Shown: one piece after another, positions 25,924 to 36,421 of the stretch
Layout of the letters: each line of letters begins with the position of its first letter
Position numbering within the stretch: position 1 is the stretch's first letter
Virus record (IMG/VR): IMGVR_UViG_3300047276_000213
Span: 1 to 42,227 of that record
Length of the DNA: 42,227 bases
Source: a virus
Strand: one strand, 5' to 3'
Translations under genes and position numbers: made by a program
Notes under the pieces: generated by a model
What the model was told of the DNA's origin: nothing
Database searches by the model: none
Seen by the model: only the letters and a program-made list of their open reading frames with translations

Positions 25924-28361
25924 TGGCAAGTGTAACTCAACGGATACCAAGTGTAACTCAACGGATACCAAGTTTTCTTGGTGGTGTCTCTAAGCAACCT
26001 GATGACAAGAAGATTCCAGGACAAGTCAGAGAAGCAATCAATTCTTACCCTGACCCGACCTTTGGTTTAAGCAAACGACCTGGCACAAAGTGGTTAGGCA
26101 ACTTGTCCTCCACTGCAAACGAATTCCAGAACGGTAAGTGGTTCTACATCAACCGTGATAACACTGAGAAGTACATCGGTGTGATCTACGGTACTAGTGT
26201 CAAGATCTGGAATGTCAACAACCCTGCTGCTGCAGTAACCGTCACTAATAACGGTTCTAGCTACCTCAGCTACGGTACTTCAAATGCAAAGGACAGCCTA
26301 CAAGTGTTGACTGTCCAAGACACAACGATTGTTGTCAACAACCAAAAGGTCGTCACAACACAAGCTGCTCCTAGCTACACGGCTAAGGCACGAGCAACCA
26401 TCCGTCTTTTTAGTGCTGAGTACGGTGCAAGCTATTCAGTGACCATTGCAGGCTTTACAACGTCTGCTTACGTCACCAAAAACACTGAAGACCCAGCTCT
26501 TAATAACACAACCAACACTCAGGTGTTGAATGCTGAGGAAGTACTGACTCAGATCAAGACTCGTATTGACACACTAAATAGTGCAAACAGTCTTGGTCTT
26601 ACTGTCACCCAACTCAAGGGTTGCATTGAGATCAGTCGTTCTACTGCATTCACCATCACTGCCAAGGGTGGTATCAGTGGTGAAGAGTTGACTGCATTTC
26701 AGGATGAGGTTGAGAACTTCTCGATCCTCCCTGCACAGTCCGTACACAACCGTACGGTAAAGATCAACAATACTGTACTCAAAGAGGATACCTACTACGC
26801 CAAGTTCATTGCAGAGAACGGTGTGTCAGGTAAAGGAAGCTGGGAAGAGACCGTAGCACCAGACGTATCCAAAGGTCTGACTGCATCGACCATGCCTCAT
26901 GAGCTGGTCAACACTGCACTGAATACCTTTGAACTAAGACCAATCACTTGGGAAGAGCGTCTTGTTGGTGATGACATCACGAACGAACACCCAAGCTTTG
27001 TTGGTAAAACAATTCAACAAGCATTCTTCCATAACAACCGTCTTGGCTTCTTGACTGAAGACAATGTGTCCATGAGTCAAAGCGGTGAGTTCTATAACTT
27101 CTATCACGTCTCTGCTCTTACCCAAGCTGATAACGATCCCATCGATATTAGCTGCTCTAGCTTGAGACCTGCAGTTCTTCATGCAGTTCTACCTGCTGCA
27201 CAGGGTCTTGTGTTGTTCAGTAAGGCGCAGCAGTTCCTGATGTATTCAGATGACGGTATCTTGACACCCAAGACTTCCGTGATCAGAACGATTGCCAACT
27301 ACGAGAACGATCCAAAGATCGATCCGGTAGACGTTGGTACAAACATGGTATTCCTGAGTAAGTCTCCAGGATATACACGCATCTATGCCATGGCCACACG
27401 TGGTCAACAGGAGAATCCAGATGTCCTTGATATTGGCCGCATTGTTTCTGAGTGGGTTCCTGATTCTGTCACTGATCTGATTGCATCACCACAGAACTCA
27501 TTCTTCACCATGTATGGCCCAACCAGTCAGTACTTGTACTTTTTCCGTACGTACGTGGTTGGTGAAGAAACTGCTATGCAGACCTGGTTCAACTGGAAGA
27601 TGCACGGCAATGTGAACTTCTTTGCTGTGGATAGTGATGACACATATGTTGTCACGTACCAGTCAAACCAATACACCCTAGTCAAAGCAAACCTCACTCA
27701 GACCCCCGACGATGCCATTCTGAGGGCCGATAGCGGTCAAGTGGTACAACTATGCCTGGACTGCTATGCAACGCCTCTGAGCGTCTCCTACAACAGTTCT
27801 ACGAAGGTTAATCGTTGTTACCTCCGCTATAAGGATATCACCGCTCTGAGTCCTGCTGTCATCATTGCTGATCCAAATAATACTGGTGAGTCTGGTTTTA
27901 CTGTTACCCCCACCCGTGGTAGTGATGGTACTGGACCTTACTTTGAGTTTGTTGGTGATGACTATTCTGCACAGAGTTCAAAGGTTTACCTTGGCTTCAA
28001 GTATGACTTTGACATCCAACTGCCCCGCTTCTACTACCAAGCTGGGGAAAACAATTCTGACTACACGGCAAACCTAACGATTGCTCGTGTCAAATTCTCA
28101 GTAGGTCTATCCAGCAACGTTGGATTCAAACTCCAATCACAAGGTCAGTCTGAGTGGAATGATGTGCAGTCGATTCAGGATGCTGACTACTACTTGGCTA
28201 ATGACGTTCCTTTGAACGAACAGACTGTGTACACACTACCTATTCATCAGCGCAATACAAACTTTACCTTACGAGTCTTTAGCGACTCACCATTCCCGAT
28301 CTCTCTTACTTCGATGATGTGGGAAGGAACTTATTCACCACGATTCTATAGGAGGGCGTAG
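25923..28361 (+). CDS. Tail tubular protein B (gp12-like nozzle)
   Basis: The 812-residue protein is the nozzle of the short tail, similar in length to T7 gp12 (794). Typical pieces are PSFLGGVSKQPDDKKIPGQV near the N-terminus, GLSKRPGTKWLG, and QQAFFHNNRLGFLTEDNVSM with the following SGEFYNF. Near the start the seven residues SVTQRIP are exactly duplicated (residues 3-9 and 10-16) by a 21-base tandem repeat. The fold is beta-rich. The last base of its stop is the first of the next GTG start. Confidence 0.95.
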   Translation: MASVTQRIPSVTQRIPSFLGGVSKQPDDKKIPGQVREAINSYPDPTFGLSKRPGTKWLGNLSSTANEFQNGKWFYINRDNTEKYIGVIYGTSVKIWNVNNPAAAVTVTNNGSSYLSYGTSNAKDSLQVLTVQDTTIVVNNQKVVTTQAAPSYTAKARATIRLFSAEYGASYSVTIAGFTTSAYVTKNTEDPALNNTTNTQVLNAEEVLTQIKTRIDTLNSANSLGLTVTQLKGCIEISRSTAFTITAKGGISGEELTAFQDEVENFSILPAQSVHNRTVKINNTVLKEDTYYAKFIAENGVSGKGSWEETVAPDVSKGLTASTMPHELVNTALNTFELRPITWEERLVGDDITNEHPSFVGKTIQQAFFHNNRLGFLTEDNVSMSQSGEFYNFYHVSALTQADNDPIDISCSSLRPAVLHAVLPAAQGLVLFSKAQQFLMYSDDGILTPKTSVIRTIANYENDPKIDPVDVGTNMVFLSKSPGYTRIYAMATRGQQENPDVLDIGRIVSEWVPDSVTDLIASPQNSFFTMYGPTSQYLYFFRTYVVGEETAMQTWFNWKMHGNVNFFAVDSDDTYVVTYQSNQYTLVKANLTQTPDDAILRADSGQVVQLCLDCYATPLSVSYNSSTKVNRCYLRYKDITALSPAVIIADPNNTGESGFTVTPTRGSDGTGPYFEFVGDDYSAQSSKVYLGFKYDFDIQLPRFYYQAGENNSDYTANLTIARVKFSVGLSSNVGFKLQSQGQSEWNDVQSIQDADYYLANDVPLNEQTVYTLPIHQRNTNFTLRVFSDSPFPISLTSMMWEGTYSPRFYRRA
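25929..25970 (+). repeat. Perfect 21-bp tandem duplication in the nozzle gene
   Basis: Two identical 21-base units (25929-25949 and 25950-25970) encode SVTQRIP twice in frame, right after the first two codons. The lack of any mismatch between copies indicates a recent slippage or recombination event, or an assembly artefact. Confidence 0.9.
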
Positions 28362-29221
28362 TGGCTGTTATTGATCCATTTTCAGCCGTTGTAGCTGGTG
28401 TTACTGGCATCTTTGGTGCTGTCTCTGGTGCAAGCGCTCAAAGCCAAGCAAGGGCAGCAGAGCAAGCTCGTATTGATGCACAATACAAATACGACAGACG
28501 GAACTATAGGTTCAATTGGAACCAGACACAACGTGAGTTCCGATACAGAACAAAAGAGACAGATATTGCCCGCCAGAATCAAGAGGGCAATCTTCGGTTT
28601 CTTGAGCAAACCGCTCAGAATGACTACAAATATAACTTAGCAATCCGAGACTTTGATTACGCTAACCAGATTCGTCAGTTTAACGAGTCTGAACGTATCT
28701 ACGGAATACAGAAGGGCTTCAATGCCATGGCAGCGATGCAAGCCCAAGCTAATGAAGACAGACGTTATCAAGAAATTCTAACTGGTATGGCTTTTGATCA
28801 GCAGGATATGTTGGTCAAGATGCTTCAGGAAGACGGCGCTGTAACTGCTCGTGGTGTTTCTGGACGATCTGCTGCTAAGAGTCTTGGTTCTGTTCTTGCA
28901 GGCTATGGCCGTAATCAGGCTATTGCCGCAGAAAGCCTGCTAAGTGCTCAACGTGAGACAACAGCAGCCTCTCGACAGATTGCTCTAGATCGCTACGGCG
29001 CTGACCTTGCTGCTGAATCGCGTCGCATGCTTAAGCCGCTTAAGGCTCCTGATCCTGTTGCACCTCTGGCAATGCCTCGTGCAACGATTCTCGATCCGCT
29101 TAAGCCTAAGAAGCCGCCGAAGCCTCGCAAGGGTGTCAACACAATGCCTGCTTCCACTGGCCTTTCTATTGCCAATAACTTTATCACTTCCGGCTTGGGT
29201 TCGCTCAAGTGGACAAACTAA
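28361..29221 (+). CDS. Internal virion protein (gp14-like)
   Basis: From GTG 28361 the 286-residue protein has an N-terminal hydrophobic, glycine-rich segment (AVVAGVTGIFGAVSGASA) and a long helical, Gln/Arg/Asn-rich body, ending in a Pro/Lys-rich tract (LDPLKPKKPPKPRKG). Position after gp12 and the membrane-seeking N-terminus match T7 gp14, which is ejected first and forms the outer-membrane part of the DNA channel. Direct sequence motifs are few, so the assignment leans on gene order. Confidence 0.8.
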   Translation: MAVIDPFSAVVAGVTGIFGAVSGASAQSQARAAEQARIDAQYKYDRRNYRFNWNQTQREFRYRTKETDIARQNQEGNLRFLEQTAQNDYKYNLAIRDFDYANQIRQFNESERIYGIQKGFNAMAAMQAQANEDRRYQEILTGMAFDQQDMLVKMLQEDGAVTARGVSGRSAAKSLGSVLAGYGRNQAIAAESLLSAQRETTAASRQIALDRYGADLAAESRRMLKPLKAPDPVAPLAMPRATILDPLKPKKPPKPRKGVNTMPASTGLSIANNFITSGLGSLKWTN

Positions 29222-29232
29222 TGAGTTTTTAA

Positions 29233-32200
29233 ATGGAGCAAATCAGGTATCAAGGGTACGCCCGAGATAGAGGATTCAATCCAGTTCAGCTCAGCACTGC
29301 CAGCGTTGATGCAATAGGTCAACAAGGCAACTCAATGCTACGGCAAATGAGGGAAAACCAAAGTGCTGAGCGTGAAACACGGAATGCTTACCTCTCTGGG
29401 ATGCAAAATGCCCAGCAACTGGAACAACAAAATAGAGCTGATAACTTTGCGTTCATGCACCGTAGTAGTCAGCGTTACCAAGATGCTGTCCAACAACGCA
29501 TGGGACAGAATGTCGAGGACGCGCGGCTGGCTGCAGCAAATATTGATAAGCAAGTCACTGCTCTCAGTCTTCTTGCTCCTCTTTCTGGAACCATTGCTCA
29601 GGCTGTGGTCAATTGGAAAAAGCAGAAGGATGAAGATCAAAAAGCAGAAGGTTATCGCGATACACTGATCAATGGGCCTGATCCTGTTGAAGTAGCAAAA
29701 GCAGAAGCTGGTCTTGCTCAACTAAAGCAGTCTGATGAGCTTATTCAGACAACTGCTGATCAACTACAGGATTCAGGAGCAGCACCAGAAACTGTTCGCT
29801 CTGTCAAGAAGCTCTCCAAGATGTATCTTGTTGGGCGTGCAATGGCTATGGCCGATATGGCTGTGCCGATGTACTCTCAATATCTTGAGGATCAATACGC
29901 CAACAATGATCAGCTACAGGTTCAGTTTCTAAATCCAGATACAGGTAAGGTTGAGATCATCACGCCTAAGACCCACATGGGTCCAGATCAGCGTGCTGCT
30001 GTCAACAAAGAACTTTTCAAAGCGTTCGTAAAACAGCAAGGGTTGCTTGATGTAAACCCAGCTCTGATTTCTAAATCTCTGCTTGCAATGCGTCAAGCGG
30101 AGATCAAACTGCTTGATCAAGAGCGTACTGCATTTGAAAAAGCTGAGAACGAGAATGCTTTAGCTGAAGCTAATTTCAAACTTGAGGCTGGTCTCAACAC
30201 TGACCCTGTAACTGCAATCAGCGATACCTTACAAGCTTACCGACACTTACGTAATCCCACGACTGGTGAGCGCTTTAGCCCTCTTGGATCGTTCAACGCA
30301 GTTCTTGATCACTTAGTTAAGTTAGGGAATAGAGCCGCCATTGATGCATTCAGCGCGTCTGAATCGTATATGCCTGGTGTGCCGTGGGGGGTGGCAAGAC
30401 GTGCTGAATTCACCGAAGCTTTCCGTAAGATGGATTCTCAGCAAGCTGCTGATGAAGATCTGCAGGACCGTATTGAAGCTCAAAGTCAAGAGAACTGGAC
30501 GGATTCTGCGCTTAACGAACTTTTCGCCGCACCAGAAGGTGCTGATGTCTCAATTGTTGATAAGGTAATCGAGAAGTCTCGTCAGCTTTACAATGGTAAG
30601 GTTGATCAAAGGTTGCTTCAGTACCGAGAGAATTCCACACTTCAGGCAAGGACCGCTGCAGAGCAACGAGAACATCTGACCGCTCTTCAGGTAAAAGAAC
30701 AACTCACTGTCGCAGAACTCCGTTCTGGCAAATATACGCCAGACGTTGTGAAGGACTTTCTTGGTGCTGCCAAGGAGCAAGATAAACTCCGCACTGCTGA
30801 ACTTGCTCCCATTAAGGAGCAGTATAAAGCTGGCATTACTGCTCAGCTTCTTAAGGAGCTTCAGTACTCTGGTCTTGGGCCTAAGCATCCAACTTACGCA
30901 TTTGCTGAGGCGCATGCTCTTGCTAGGCTTGATACGTATGCTCGTACGTATCTTGCTAGTGGTGGAGCAAATATGTCTCCACAGGTTGCCTACTCTAAAG
31001 CAGCTCAAGACATCATCACTGAAATCAAGAACGATAACCTTGATAAAACTAAGACACCTGGAACGTACAGCGTAAGGTCAGACGGATTCTATCGCTGGTC
31101 AGAAGGTAGCTCTGGTGGACAAGGTGGTCTTTCTAAAGCCAAAGAGCGTGTTAGCAGAATTATTTCTCAAGTCTCTAATGGTGGACAAGCTGCTGTTTAC
31201 AGTCGTGAACTAATTACTCGTCAAGAGGCAGAGTCACTTGTTAATCCTGACTCGCCTATTCCAGATAGCATCCGCATCATCCAGAACTCCCTACCTCGTG
31301 GTAAGGAAATGAGTGAGTTTGAGATCATTGATGCACAGCTAAGCAAGTTCAATCTTCCACCACGTCAACGTCCCTACGTTCAGCGTGTTGTTGAGTCGAC
31401 CATGAGTCCACGGCTACAAGAGCTGCTCAACCGCACACCCACTGCTGCACGTACTAGCCGAGCTTTGACTGGTGCCGGCCTTGTTGGCCCTGGTCAAGAG
31501 CGTCAGGCTATCCAATACATCGCATCTAATCTTGGTGTTGACCCTGTCGATGTTGCCACTTTCATCAACTACGAAACTGCTGGATCTCTTGTCTCCGGTA
31601 GTTATCGTCGCGGACTTGACATCATGGGTGGTGATGGCGGCAACTATCTTGGCTGGATTCAGTTCTCCCCTTATAACCAGCAGAAGTACGGTGTACAAAA
31701 AGGTATGAATGCCATGCAGATGGCAGATGCTGTTACTAGATACCTGAAGGATGCTGGAATCAAGCCTGGTGACGGTCTGGAGATGCTGTATCAAGCGGTC
31801 CAAGCACCTGCCTATCTAGGTCGAGCACGTGCTCAGGGACGTGTCATCGGTGCCGATAGCAATGGGACACTGACCCAACACATCAAAAACATGCGTTCTC
31901 AGCATCGTAATCGTGCTGGTGCATGGTTGATGGAAGGTGCTGCTGCTGGGGGAACTACGTCTGCATGGCGTGACTCCCGCTTGATGTCTGCCCCTGCTCA
32001 GCGTCTTCTCTCACAACTCCCGAAGACTTCCAGCTTCATGCAACAGGAAAGCTTCCGCAAAAAGCCTCACGAGGGTAATGACTACGGAGCTGCTACTGGT
32101 ACAAAGCTTAGTTTTAAACAGGCAGGTACTGTTCTCAAAGTCGGTTCACCTGACAAGGATAACGGTGGTTATGGAGGATTTGTTGACATTCGACTTCAGG

Positions 32201-32421
32201 ATGGCAACATTGTCCGCATTGCTCACTTGTCTCAGGTCAAAGTCCAACCCGGTCAACGCATAGGTGCAAAGCAAGTCACAGCACTATCTGGCAATACTGG
32301 ACGCTCTACTGGCCCTCACATTCATATTGAACACCTCTCTGGTCCTTCAGGTATCCAAGAAACAACACGAGGTAAACGTGATCCATCGTGGATTGCTTCT
32401 CAAATCTACGCTGACATCTAA
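29233..32421 (+). CDS. Internal virion protein (gp15-like) with transglycosylase-like and M23 peptidase domains
   Basis: The 1062-residue protein is mostly helical and occupies the T7 gene 15 position. Two wall-degrading domains lie near its C-terminus. Around residues 770-870, VDVATFINYETAGS (E781) and YLGWIQFSPYNQQKYGV resemble a lysozyme/lytic transglycosylase fold. From residue 940 an M23 (LytM) metallopeptidase shows HEGNDYG (H946, D950), IAHLS (H998) and GPHIHIEH (H1029, H1031), the complete HxxxD and HxH zinc/catalytic set. T7 keeps a transglycosylase in gp16 instead. The enzyme would open the cyanobacterial wall during DNA entry. Confidence 0.88.
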   Translation: MEQIRYQGYARDRGFNPVQLSTASVDAIGQQGNSMLRQMRENQSAERETRNAYLSGMQNAQQLEQQNRADNFAFMHRSSQRYQDAVQQRMGQNVEDARLAAANIDKQVTALSLLAPLSGTIAQAVVNWKKQKDEDQKAEGYRDTLINGPDPVEVAKAEAGLAQLKQSDELIQTTADQLQDSGAAPETVRSVKKLSKMYLVGRAMAMADMAVPMYSQYLEDQYANNDQLQVQFLNPDTGKVEIITPKTHMGPDQRAAVNKELFKAFVKQQGLLDVNPALISKSLLAMRQAEIKLLDQERTAFEKAENENALAEANFKLEAGLNTDPVTAISDTLQAYRHLRNPTTGERFSPLGSFNAVLDHLVKLGNRAAIDAFSASESYMPGVPWGVARRAEFTEAFRKMDSQQAADEDLQDRIEAQSQENWTDSALNELFAAPEGADVSIVDKVIEKSRQLYNGKVDQRLLQYRENSTLQARTAAEQREHLTALQVKEQLTVAELRSGKYTPDVVKDFLGAAKEQDKLRTAELAPIKEQYKAGITAQLLKELQYSGLGPKHPTYAFAEAHALARLDTYARTYLASGGANMSPQVAYSKAAQDIITEIKNDNLDKTKTPGTYSVRSDGFYRWSEGSSGGQGGLSKAKERVSRIISQVSNGGQAAVYSRELITRQEAESLVNPDSPIPDSIRIIQNSLPRGKEMSEFEIIDAQLSKFNLPPRQRPYVQRVVESTMSPRLQELLNRTPTAARTSRALTGAGLVGPGQERQAIQYIASNLGVDPVDVATFINYETAGSLVSGSYRRGLDIMGGDGGNYLGWIQFSPYNQQKYGVQKGMNAMQMADAVTRYLKDAGIKPGDGLEMLYQAVQAPAYLGRARAQGRVIGADSNGTLTQHIKNMRSQHRNRAGAWLMEGAAAGGTTSAWRDSRLMSAPAQRLLSQLPKTSSFMQQESFRKKPHEGNDYGAATGTKLSFKQAGTVLKVGSPDKDNGGYGGFVDIRLQDGNIVRIAHLSQVKVQPGQRIGAKQVTALSGNTGRSTGPHIHIEHLSGPSGIQETTRGKRDPSWIASQIYADI

Positions 32422-32423
32422 TT

Positions 32424-35400
32424 ATGACTTCATCATACAATCCTTCATGGGCTGAGAAAAGCTCATCTTATGACTTCCTGCGGCAACAGCAAGCAGAAGC
32501 GGATAAAGCTGCTCTTGATTCATTGGATGATGATGAAGAGTATCGCAAGCAACAGGAAGCACGTGCTGCTGAGATCCAAGCTCAGGAAGCTCAGAAACAA
32601 CAGCAACAGCAAAACAAAGCTGTAAACGCTGCTGATCAGGCAAGTCCTCCTAATCCCATTCAAGAGGTAGGTACTGCTGTTGTCGGTGCTGGCATCGATG
32701 CTGTGGAAGGCATTGGTGCTACTGCAGAAGCAGCTCTGACTGGACAGATGCTGAATCCTGACTTCAAGCCGACTTGGCTTCAGGTTTCTGATGAAACAGA
32801 ACCTATGAACCGTACCGTCTGGGGAAACCTCCTGCGGGGCATTGGTGAGTATGCAGTCCTGACTGGCATCCTTCGTGGCGCTGCAAAAGGTGCCAAGGCA
32901 GTTCGTGTTCCTGGAACTAATCGCCTAAGTCAGGCTCTGGCTTCAGATTCAGCTCAGACAGTCAAGGGTCGTATTGTCCGCGATGCTACTAAAGGTGCCA
33001 TTATTGGTGCTGCTGCTGACTTTACAAGCTCGTATTCAGAAGGTGAAACACTTTCTACTGAAGCTAATAAGCTGATACCTTGGCTTCCTGACTGGCTTGT
33101 TACTGAAGAGAACGACTCCCCACTAGAACGTAAGGCCAAAAACGTTATTGAAGGTCTTGGTATTGGCGCTGTAACTGATGTCTTGTTTGGTTGGAGAGCT
33201 GCTGCCAAAGCCGCTAAAGAGGCAAAGGTTCCCGCTGAAGATGCTCTCAAGTCTTTTCAAGACACCGAGAAGGCCCTCAATGACGTACAGCAACGATTAG
33301 TTACTAAGGCAACACAAATCAATCCAGATGGCAAACTGACTGCTGATCAGACTGCATTCCTACGTGAAACTGATCCTGAGTTCAATGCTTTAGAGCAGGC
33401 TCGTAAGGATCTCACAAAGCAGTACAAGGAGATTCACGACAGCTTAGATCCCAACGCCATCGCTGAAGCAAAGATCAAAGACAGTGCTGATCGTCGTCAG
33501 GCTAACTTCGATGAAAAGGTAAAGACAGCTATCGAGGATGATCCTGATGGGTTGGAGCCTAATGCATGGGTTAACTCCCCGCTTTATGACCGACCAGACA
33601 AGGGTCTCTTTAGTCCTGCTGGTAAAGGTGGTTACTACAAGTCGCTTGTCAATGCATACAAGATGGAGACTGACGGCATCCTGCGTAATGGACGCCGCCC
33701 TTCTGTCTACACAGAAGCTGCCCTTGAAAAGCGTCTTTCTCAGTTTGATCCAGCTCGACGTAAGGTCATTGAATCAGTAGCTAAGAACCTTGAAATTGAG
33801 TTGAACAACGCTAAGAGTGTTGAAGGCAAGGCAAAGGTAATGGGTGGCTTTAACGTCGAACAACTCAAAGCCTTATCAACTGCTCGCTACATCGACATTC
33901 TTGATGAAGTAATCAAAGACCCTTCTGACATTGAGAAGCTCAAGCAAGCTGTTGCAGAATCTGATAACTACTTGAAACGTGGTGATCCCTTGACCGGCGA
34001 GTCTCGGTTTATGGGTCTGATCGATCATCGTGCTGTTGAGATGCTCATCAACACAACTGCTGGTGAGATCAGCGATCTTGCACAGGCAGGGCGCTCTATC
34101 GACGGCATCATGTCCAATGACCGTCAGGTTGAAGCCCTCATGAACCGTATGGAGTTCATGCTGATGGAGACTGGTCGTTCTAAGTATGTTCGTGGTTTTG
34201 AGCTGAATGGACTCAAGACTGATCCTGCTGCTTTTGCTGCTGGTATCCGCCAAAAGGAGGATGATGTCAAGAAGTTTGTTACTGGTCTGAAGGATCTATT
34301 TAAGAATGATCCTGAAATGATGCGTCATTACCTTGATGTACTAGCCATTGCCGATGGTAATGTCAAGGCACTTGATGAGATGTACAAGTTTGCTAAAGAC
34401 CAGATCTTTAGTTGGGAGTCTCTCAAAGGTGGGAAGCGCAGTGCTTTCATCGATGCCCTCACCAGCATCATGTATAACAGCGTTCTAAGCGGCCCTAAGA
34501 CCATCATAAGAGCTGCTATGGGTAACACACTCACGACCTTCATGAGGCCCATGACAGTCGTCCTAGGTGGCGCTCTGAGTGGTGATGTGAAGGCTACCGC
34601 AATGGGTATGTCTCTAATGAAGTCATCATTCCAATCCATTGGTGAAGCTTGGACAATTGCGAATAAAGCCTTTGTTGCAGGTAAGAACAATTTGCCGGAT
34701 ATTCCTTATTTGGCCAATCAACGTATTCCGTTGACAATGACCGACCAATGGAAGAATGTTGGAGCTGTTATTGAAAAGCAGGGAACCGTGAACGAAAAGT
34801 TCATGTACCACCTAACCACTACCCTGTACGATTTCAATAATTGGATTGGAGTCAAATATCCGATGACCACTATGTCGGCTATTGATGCTGGCACTAGTGT
34901 GATCATGGGTCGCATGGATGCCAAGATGCAGGCATTCAGTAAGGCGTGGGATGAGACTGGGGGCAAGAATATGGGTGAACTTGTCAAGAAGTACGAGAAA
35001 GAGTTTATTGATCAGGTCTTTGACCATAAGAAGCAACTCATCAAATCAGAGTACGCGGTCCATATGGCAGATGAAGCAGGCTTGAAACTTCCTCTTGGCC
35101 CTAACATTTCTCGTATTGAAAGCTTTGTCCAGAACCAACCACTTGTCCGTCCGTTCTTCATGTTCATGCGGACTGGTTGGAATGCTCTTGAATTGGTTCA
35201 GAAGCACACTCCTGTACTTGCGCGCTTTAACGAGGAAGTAAAAACGGTTCTAGGTGCTACTGCTGACAATCTTGAGCGTGTTGCACCTTACGGTATCACC
35301 AATCCTGCTCAGCTTATCGAAGCTCAGGCGATGATGCGTGGTCGTATTGCTGCTGGCTACCTGACTGTTGGCTCTGCCATTGGTCTTTACTTTACTGGTG

Positions 35401-36419
35401 GCTTGACTGGCAATGGTCCTGCTGATCGTGAGCAACGCAACGCCTGGATTCAAGCTGGTTGGCGCCCTCGTTCCATCAAATTAGGGGATAACTGGCTGAG
35501 CTATGACTCTCTTGAGCCGTTCACATCGTTCCTTTCGATGGTGGCTGACATTGGAGATAACGCCAATCTGCTTGGTGAATCTGCAATGCAGAACTGGTAT
35601 GCAAAGCTTGGTTACCTGATTGGCATGAATGTGAGCAATAAGTCATTCCTTGCTGGCCTTGGTCCTCTTAACGAAGTCCTTTCTCTAAACCCAGCACAGT
35701 CTGCTGTGTGGGCAGGAAATCTAGCAAACAATCAGTTGCCTTGGGCTGGTGTTCGTAATGAACTTGCCAACATTATGAATCCCGGTATGCGTGAATTGGA
35801 TAAGGATTTCCGTAAGGGACTCCAAACTATCGCTAATCGCAACCCAATTCTCAAGGACACGCTTCCTCAGAAGTTTGATATTCTTGATGGCTCTGTTGTC
35901 CGTGAGTTTGATCCGATGGTTCGACTGTTCAATGCAGTTTCTCCTCTTCAGATTAACTTCGTTGACAACCCCACTCGACGCCTTCTTCGTGAAAGTGGCT
36001 TTGATGTTGTCCGAACTCTATCCACCGATAGTAGCGGCAACCGTCTTGACGCCAAGACACGTTCTCGATATCAAAACTTGATTGGTCAGCAGAACATTGA
36101 AGCACAGCTTAACAAGCTATTCAAAGAGCCTGCGATCAAGAAGGAGATGGAGACATACCAAAAGATCCGTGACCTAGGCATTCGTAGCGCCACTGGTGAA
36201 GACGCTGACCCTCAGAATGGACTTGATGTCCAGAATTCAGAGTTCTACCGTCGCATCAAGCAAATCTTTAACCAGGCTCAGCGTGTGGCTGAAGCCCAGC
36301 TTTATCAACAGTATCCAGAGCTTCGCAATGCGGCCATTAATCGCAGCGCCAAAGAGGCTCTTCAGAAATCGAACCGACCCGATGTCGCTCTTGAGCGCAT
36401 CCTTTCTATTTCTAAGTAG
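32424..36419 (+). CDS. Internal virion protein, large core subunit (gp16-like)
   Basis: This 1331-residue protein has the size and position of T7 gp16 (1318). It begins with a Gln/Glu/Ala-rich coiled-coil region (KQQEARAAEIQAQEAQKQQQ) and has several hydrophobic, glycine-rich helices such as EVGTAVVGAGIDAVEG and AAGYLTVGSAIGLYFTGGLT that may cross the membrane during ejection. No transglycosylase signature is seen at its N-terminus, in contrast with T7 gp16; the preceding gene carries those domains. It starts two bases after the previous stop. Confidence 0.85.
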   Translation: MTSSYNPSWAEKSSSYDFLRQQQAEADKAALDSLDDDEEYRKQQEARAAEIQAQEAQKQQQQQNKAVNAADQASPPNPIQEVGTAVVGAGIDAVEGIGATAEAALTGQMLNPDFKPTWLQVSDETEPMNRTVWGNLLRGIGEYAVLTGILRGAAKGAKAVRVPGTNRLSQALASDSAQTVKGRIVRDATKGAIIGAAADFTSSYSEGETLSTEANKLIPWLPDWLVTEENDSPLERKAKNVIEGLGIGAVTDVLFGWRAAAKAAKEAKVPAEDALKSFQDTEKALNDVQQRLVTKATQINPDGKLTADQTAFLRETDPEFNALEQARKDLTKQYKEIHDSLDPNAIAEAKIKDSADRRQANFDEKVKTAIEDDPDGLEPNAWVNSPLYDRPDKGLFSPAGKGGYYKSLVNAYKMETDGILRNGRRPSVYTEAALEKRLSQFDPARRKVIESVAKNLEIELNNAKSVEGKAKVMGGFNVEQLKALSTARYIDILDEVIKDPSDIEKLKQAVAESDNYLKRGDPLTGESRFMGLIDHRAVEMLINTTAGEISDLAQAGRSIDGIMSNDRQVEALMNRMEFMLMETGRSKYVRGFELNGLKTDPAAFAAGIRQKEDDVKKFVTGLKDLFKNDPEMMRHYLDVLAIADGNVKALDEMYKFAKDQIFSWESLKGGKRSAFIDALTSIMYNSVLSGPKTIIRAAMGNTLTTFMRPMTVVLGGALSGDVKATAMGMSLMKSSFQSIGEAWTIANKAFVAGKNNLPDIPYLANQRIPLTMTDQWKNVGAVIEKQGTVNEKFMYHLTTTLYDFNNWIGVKYPMTTMSAIDAGTSVIMGRMDAKMQAFSKAWDETGGKNMGELVKKYEKEFIDQVFDHKKQLIKSEYAVHMADEAGLKLPLGPNISRIESFVQNQPLVRPFFMFMRTGWNALELVQKHTPVLARFNEEVKTVLGATADNLERVAPYGITNPAQLIEAQAMMRGRIAAGYLTVGSAIGLYFTGGLTGNGPADREQRNAWIQAGWRPRSIKLGDNWLSYDSLEPFTSFLSMVADIGDNANLLGESAMQNWYAKLGYLIGMNVSNKSFLAGLGPLNEVLSLNPAQSAVWAGNLANNQLPWAGVRNELANIMNPGMRELDKDFRKGLQTIANRNPILKDTLPQKFDILDGSVVREFDPMVRLFNAVSPLQINFVDNPTRRLLRESGFDVVRTLSTDSSGNRLDAKTRSRYQNLIGQQNIEAQLNKLFKEPAIKKEMETYQKIRDLGIRSATGEDADPQNGLDVQNSEFYRRIKQIFNQAQRVAEAQLYQQYPELRNAAINRSAKEALQKSNRPDVALERILSISK

Positions 36420-36421
36420 TA

